In this document: positions 60,819 to 64,000 of the stretch, one piece after another | Layout of the letters: every line of letters begins with the position of its first letter | Position numbering within the stretch: position 1 is the first letter of the stretch | NCBI RefSeq assembly: GCF_015223065.1 | Contig: NZ_JADFBY010000012.1 | Span: 1-64,000 of the forward strand | Source of the DNA: Mucilaginibacter sp. JRF | GTDB lineage: Bacteria; Bacteroidota; Bacteroidia; Sphingobacteriales; Sphingobacteriaceae | Length of the DNA stretch: 64,000 nt | Reading direction: 5' to 3' | Notes under the pieces: generated by a model | The model's input: only the letters and a program-made list of their open reading frames with translations | Database searches by the model: none | What the model was told of the DNA's origin: nothing | Made by a program: the position numbers and the translations under genes

Positions 60819-62198
60819 ATGATGAATAAACTGTTCCTGATACTTTCCCTCTCGATATTGATGACCCTGCCCGCCCTGGCACAGCATGACCACCAGATGC
60901 AAAAGGATACTGCCAAGCCTGATACAACTAAACATCAGCACAATATGCAGATGGGCGATATGGATGGCATGAAACACGATACTATGGCCATGCCGGGAAT
61001 GAATCACTCCTACTCGTTAAGCTTGCCCATGAACCGTAATGGCTCCGGTACATCATGGATGCCTGATAATACGCCCATGTACATGCTCATGAAGCATACT
61101 AAAAAAGGAATGTTCATGTTTCACGGTAGTATGTTTTTGCGCTATAACAACCAGCAGCTGAATGGCAAAACCCAGCGCAGCGATTCGCAGTTTGACGCGC
61201 CAAACTGGTTTATGGCCATGTATAACAGGCAGGTAGGCAAAAACGGCTTGTTCAACATCAGCGCCATGCTTAGTGCCGACCCGTGGACGGTTACCGAACG
61301 TGGTTACCCGTTATTGTTTCAAAGTGGCGAAAGCTACAAAGGCCAAACCCTGGTTGACCGCCAGCATCCGCACGATCTGTTTAGCGGATTGACCATTGGC
61401 TATACGCAGCGTTTAAGTAAAAAGGTAGATGTATTTGGCTACTTCGGTTACCCCGGCGAGCCCGCGCTTGGCGCTCCCGCATTTATGCACCGCATTGTTG
61501 CGCTGAATGATCCAGATGCGCCGCTTGGTCACCACTGGCAGGATGCTACACACATTACTTACGGTGTAGCCACGCTGGGTGTACGGGTTGACAAGTATAA
61601 ACTGGAAGGATCGATATTCACCGGCCGCGAACCGGATGAGAACAGGTATGATTTTGATAAGATGCGTTTTGACAGTTACTCGTGGCGGGCATCATTCAAC
61701 CCTAATAAAGCATGGGCTTTCCAGGTGTCGCAGGCATACATTAATAGTCCGGAGTTGTTGCATCCCGATGAAAATATATGGCGATATTCCGCATCGGCAT
61801 TGTATGCTTCGCCCGTATCTCACGATGGAAAGTATTTTACCGGCGCATTGGTTTGGGGTATGAACCACAGTGGCCACGGCGATGAACATTCATTCTTAGC
61901 CGAGGGTACACGCCAGTTAAATAAGCAGGCGATATACGGGCGTTACGAATTTGTACAAAAATCGGAAGAGGAACTGGCACTTGAGGAGCAATTTGGCGAG
62001 GCAATATTCAACGTACACAAATTAACGCTGGGTACCAACCGCCGCCTGTTCAAAACCGGCCCGATAGAATATATCGGCGGCATTCAGGCATCCATCAACT
62101 TAGCCCCCGAAAAATTGCACCCGCTTTACGGCAACACACCCATGAGCGGCCAGGTATACCTGCAAATACGCCCGGGGCTGATGAATCACAATATGTAA
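60819..62198 (+). CDS. Outer-membrane protein with His/Met-rich N-terminus
   Basis: A 459-residue protein. Signal peptide about residues 1-22 (ending ALA), starting at the first of two tandem ATG codons (60819, 60822). The next 70 residues are extraordinarily rich in His and Met (HDHQMQKDTAKPDTTKHQHN, then MQMGDMDGMKHDTMAMPGMN), as in copper-binding exported proteins. The rest alternates aromatic and polar strands in beta-barrel style (AWAFQVSQAYINSPELLHPD; GKYFTGALVWGMNHSGHGDE). It resembles CopB-like or metal-resistance outer-membrane proteins, but that is inference. It ends convergent with ahcY with a shared bidirectional terminator. Confidence 0.82.
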   Translation: MMNKLFLILSLSILMTLPALAQHDHQMQKDTAKPDTTKHQHNMQMGDMDGMKHDTMAMPGMNHSYSLSLPMNRNGSGTSWMPDNTPMYMLMKHTKKGMFMFHGSMFLRYNNQQLNGKTQRSDSQFDAPNWFMAMYNRQVGKNGLFNISAMLSADPWTVTERGYPLLFQSGESYKGQTLVDRQHPHDLFSGLTIGYTQRLSKKVDVFGYFGYPGEPALGAPAFMHRIVALNDPDAPLGHHWQDATHITYGVATLGVRVDKYKLEGSIFTGREPDENRYDFDKMRFDSYSWRASFNPNKAWAFQVSQAYINSPELLHPDENIWRYSASALYASPVSHDGKYFTGALVWGMNHSGHGDEHSFLAEGTRQLNKQAIYGRYEFVQKSEEELALEEQFGEAIFNVHKLTLGTNRRLFKTGPIEYIGGIQASINLAPEKLHPLYGNTPMSGQVYLQIRPGLMNHNM

Positions 62199-62202
62199 AA
62201 CC

Positions 62203-62238
62203 AAAAAGCGGCATGATATTGATCACGCCGCTTTTTTT
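62203..62238. terminator. Bidirectional terminator between the His/Met protein and ahcY
   Basis: AAAAAGCGGC..GCCGCTTTTTTT with an inner TGAT/ATCA stem. T-rich on both strands, it serves both convergent genes. Confidence 0.85.
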
Positions 62239-62279
62239 ATCTCCAAAGCTTTCAGCTTTAGTCTTTATGCTTTCAGCTA

Positions 62280-63596
62280 TTAATAACGGTAATACTCCGG
62301 TTTAAACGGACCTTCAACAGTTACGCCGATGTATTCAGCCTGATCCTGATCTAACACTTCCAGCTCAACACCAATTTTGGCAAGGTGCAGGCGGGCTACT
62401 TTCTCGTCAAGGTGTTTTGGCAGGGTGTAAACTTTGTTTTCGTAGTTACCACCATTGGTCCAAAGCTCTAATTGAGCAAGGGTTTGGTTGGTGAATGAGT
62501 TACTCATTACAAAGCTTGGGTGACCTGTAGCACAACCTAAGTTCACCAATCGGCCTTCGGCTAATACAATTACGTCTTTACCGTCAATAGTGTATTTATC
62601 AACCTGTGGTTTAATTTCAATTTTGCTGCTGCCGTAAGCGCTGTTTAACCAGGCCATGTCGATTTCGTTATCAAAGTGACCAATGTTACATACGATAGCT
62701 TTATCCTTTAACGCGCGGAAGTGTTGCTCACGCACAATATCCTTATTACCGGTAGCGGTAACCACAATATCAGCCTCGGCAATAGCGGTGCTTAATTTTT
62801 TAACCTCAAAGCCTTCCATAGCCGCTTGCAGGGCACATATTGGGTCAATTTCGGTAACAATAACACGTACACCGGCGTTACGCAGTGAGTCGGCTGAGCC
62901 TTTACCTACGTCGCCATAGCCACAAACAACGGCTACTTTACCGGCCATCATTACGTCGGTAGCGCGGCGGATAGCGTCAACTAACGATTCGCGGCAACCG
63001 TATTTGTTATCAAATTTTGATTTGGTAACCGAGTCGTTCACGTTAATGGCAGGCATTGGCAGCGTACCATTTTTCATACGCTCGTACAGGCGGTGTACAC
63101 CGGTAGTAGTTTCTTCTGACAGGCCTTTTATAGCAGCTATCAGTTCAGGGTATTTATCCAATACCATGTTGGTTAAGTCGCCACCGTCATCCAATATCAT
63201 GTTAAGCGGTTGGCGTTCTTCGCCAAAAAATAAGGTTTGCTCAATGCACCAGTCAAACTCCTCGGCGTTCATACCTTTCCAGGCGTAAACAGAGATACCG
63301 GCAGCAGCGATAGCCGCGGCGGCGTGATCCTGGGTTGAGAATATATTGCATGATGACCAGGTAACTTCAGCACCCAGCTCAATCAAAGTTTCAATCAATA
63401 CAGCGGTTTGTATCGTCATGTGCAGGCAGCCTGCAATGCGCGCGCCGGCCAATGGTTTTGATGGGCCATACTCGGCACGTAATGCCATTAAACCCGGCAT
63501 TTCAGCTTCAGCCAGTTCAATTTCTTTGCGGCCCCACTCAGCCAGCGAAATGTCTTTTACCTTGTATTTCAGGTAGGCAGTATCTACAGTCGACAT
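62280..63596 (-). CDS. ahcY: Adenosylhomocysteinase
   Basis: A 438-residue NAD-dependent enzyme that hydrolyses S-adenosylhomocysteine to homocysteine and adenosine, clearing the by-product of methylation. The diagnostic motifs are SAEWGRKEIELAEAEMPGL-type N-terminus, WSSCNIFSTQDHAAAAIA, the NAD site GYGDVGKGSADSLRNAGVRV (about 228-247), EIDPICALQAAMEGF and the C-terminal LDEKVARLHLAKIG and KPEYYRY. The length is standard. It is monocistronic. Confidence 0.97.
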   Translation of the reverse strand: MSTVDTAYLKYKVKDISLAEWGRKEIELAEAEMPGLMALRAEYGPSKPLAGARIAGCLHMTIQTAVLIETLIELGAEVTWSSCNIFSTQDHAAAAIAAAGISVYAWKGMNAEEFDWCIEQTLFFGEERQPLNMILDDGGDLTNMVLDKYPELIAAIKGLSEETTTGVHRLYERMKNGTLPMPAINVNDSVTKSKFDNKYGCRESLVDAIRRATDVMMAGKVAVVCGYGDVGKGSADSLRNAGVRVIVTEIDPICALQAAMEGFEVKKLSTAIAEADIVVTATGNKDIVREQHFRALKDKAIVCNIGHFDNEIDMAWLNSAYGSSKIEIKPQVDKYTIDGKDVIVLAEGRLVNLGCATGHPSFVMSNSFTNQTLAQLELWTNGGNYENKVYTLPKHLDEKVARLHLAKIGVELEVLDQDQAEYIGVTVEGPFKPEYYRY

Positions 63597-63625
63597 ATTT
63601 TTTTATCTTTTTCTGTTATAGAATG

Positions 63626-63633
63626 CAAAAGTA
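63626..63633 (-). promoter_or_regulatory. Candidate -7 box for ahcY
   Basis: The minus strand reads TACTTTTG, a match to TAnnTTTG, about 30 bases before the ahcY start. Confidence 0.45.
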
Positions 63634-63725
63634 CATAATAATGTTTTGTTAATGAAATTGCTATGCTTGTGCATCAGTATATTACATCAACCGTCAAGCC
63701 AATGTTATTATTGCGCCCGTATTAA

Positions 63726-63753
63726 TTGTTTTTGTTTGGAATTGATATTTTTG
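63726..63753 (+). promoter_or_regulatory. Promoter of the bacilliredoxin gene
   Basis: TTG (63726-63728), 17 bases, then TATTTTTG (63746-63753). Both boxes match the TTG-N17-23-TAnnTTTG arrangement known in Flavobacterium. It is 29 bases before the start codon. It is the best promoter match in the window. Confidence 0.6.
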
Positions 63754-63782
63754 TATTGATTTAATTTTAAGGATAGTATATG

Positions 63783-64000
63783 ATGTACCCAGAATATTTA
63801 GTAGCCCCAATGCGTGCCGAACTGACCACCGCGGGCTTTGAAGAACTTAAAGATGCCGACGCGGTAAAAAACGCTATTGAAAGCGAAGGTACCGTATTGG
63901 TTGTTGTTAACTCGGTTTGTGGTTGTGCCGCCGCTAACGCGCGCCCTGCTGCCCGTGCCGCCGTTACCTACGAAAAACACCCCGATAAACTGGTAACTGT
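63783..64000 (+). CDS. Bacilliredoxin (BrxA/BrxB, YphP/YqiW family), 5' part only
   Basis: The first 72 or so codons, cut by the window end. MYPEYLVAPMRAELTTAGFE is the usual family start, and the CGC active-site motif is at residues 46-48 (NSVCGCAAANARPA). Bacilliredoxins remove bacillithiol or related thiols from oxidised proteins. In Bacteroidota, homologs are common. Two tandem ATGs exist (63780, 63783); I use the second because MYPEYL is the conserved start. No stop codon is reached. Confidence 0.92.
   Translation, partial: MYPEYLVAPMRAELTTAGFEELKDADAVKNAIESEGTVLVVVNSVCGCAAANARPAARAAVTYEKHPDKLVT

Noticed and set aside
1..64000. tRNA or rRNA genes
   Set aside because: No cloverleaf-like segment with a GGTTCGAATCC-type T-arm, and no rRNA-like stretch, was seen in the intergenic regions.

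Overview
The window reads as chromosomal DNA of a Bacteroidota bacterium, most likely family Sphingobacteriaceae (Mucilaginibacter- or Pedobacter-like). The reasons are a SusC/SusD pair, OMP_b-brl_3-type TonB receptors, a MoxR/DUF58/SpoIIM/RDD cluster, TAnnTTTG-type -7 promoter boxes, short families of dispersed palindromic repeats, and the gene order miaB - sigma54 activator - lptE - secG. The species call is inference from gene content.

Layout. 1-3.5 kb: an MscS channel and the groES-groEL operon, both on the minus strand. 3.9-9.5 kb: a TonB-type outer-membrane receptor, a dicarboxylate/glutamate symporter and a large AsmA-like protein. 9.7-14.9 kb: plus-strand run miaB, sigma54 activator, lptE, an acidic protein of unknown function, secG. 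15.19-16.38 kb: an IS110-family insertion with a frameshifted transposase, sitting inside a palindromic repeat, with a recognisable bridge-RNA-like segment upstream of the transposase. 16.5-22.6 kb: minus-strand operon DUF58, MoxR ATPase, DUF4350, DUF4129-like, membrane protein, SpoIIM-like, diverging from an RDD protein. 23.4-24.1 kb: DUF2752 and CD225 membrane proteins. 24.3-30.2 kb: three DUF3857/transglutaminase-like exported proteins. 30.2-31.5 kb: aat and ruvC. 31.5-35.3 kb: a cobalamin riboswitch followed by class I ribonucleotide reductase nrdB-nrdA. 35.5-42.4 kb: small outer-membrane proteins, a CWC cysteine-rich protein, fabG, a hypothetical, a VWA-like membrane protein, idi. 42.7-60.7 kb: a polysaccharide-utilisation locus (GH97, SusR-like regulator, SusC, SusD, LamG lipoprotein, two PF10091/GH144-like enzymes, GH43-like enzyme, GH3). 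60.8-64 kb: a His/Met-rich outer-membrane protein, ahcY and the start of a bacilliredoxin gene.

How the parts work together. The PUL appears dedicated to a glucan: surface capture by SusD and the LamG lipoprotein, import through SusC, cleavage by PF10091 enzymes and GH3. The GH144-like plus GH3 pairing suggests beta-1,2-glucan, which is inference. The riboswitch on nrdBA suggests that the B12-independent reductase is repressed when cobalamin is plentiful.

The most unusual features are non-coding. Within the IS110 element, four short guide-like segments, in the order expected for a bridge RNA, match the target repeat and the element's own ends. A dispersed GC-rich palindrome is inserted in frame in miaB. 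A second repeat supplies the miaB stop codon and sits directly before the start codons of two different genes.
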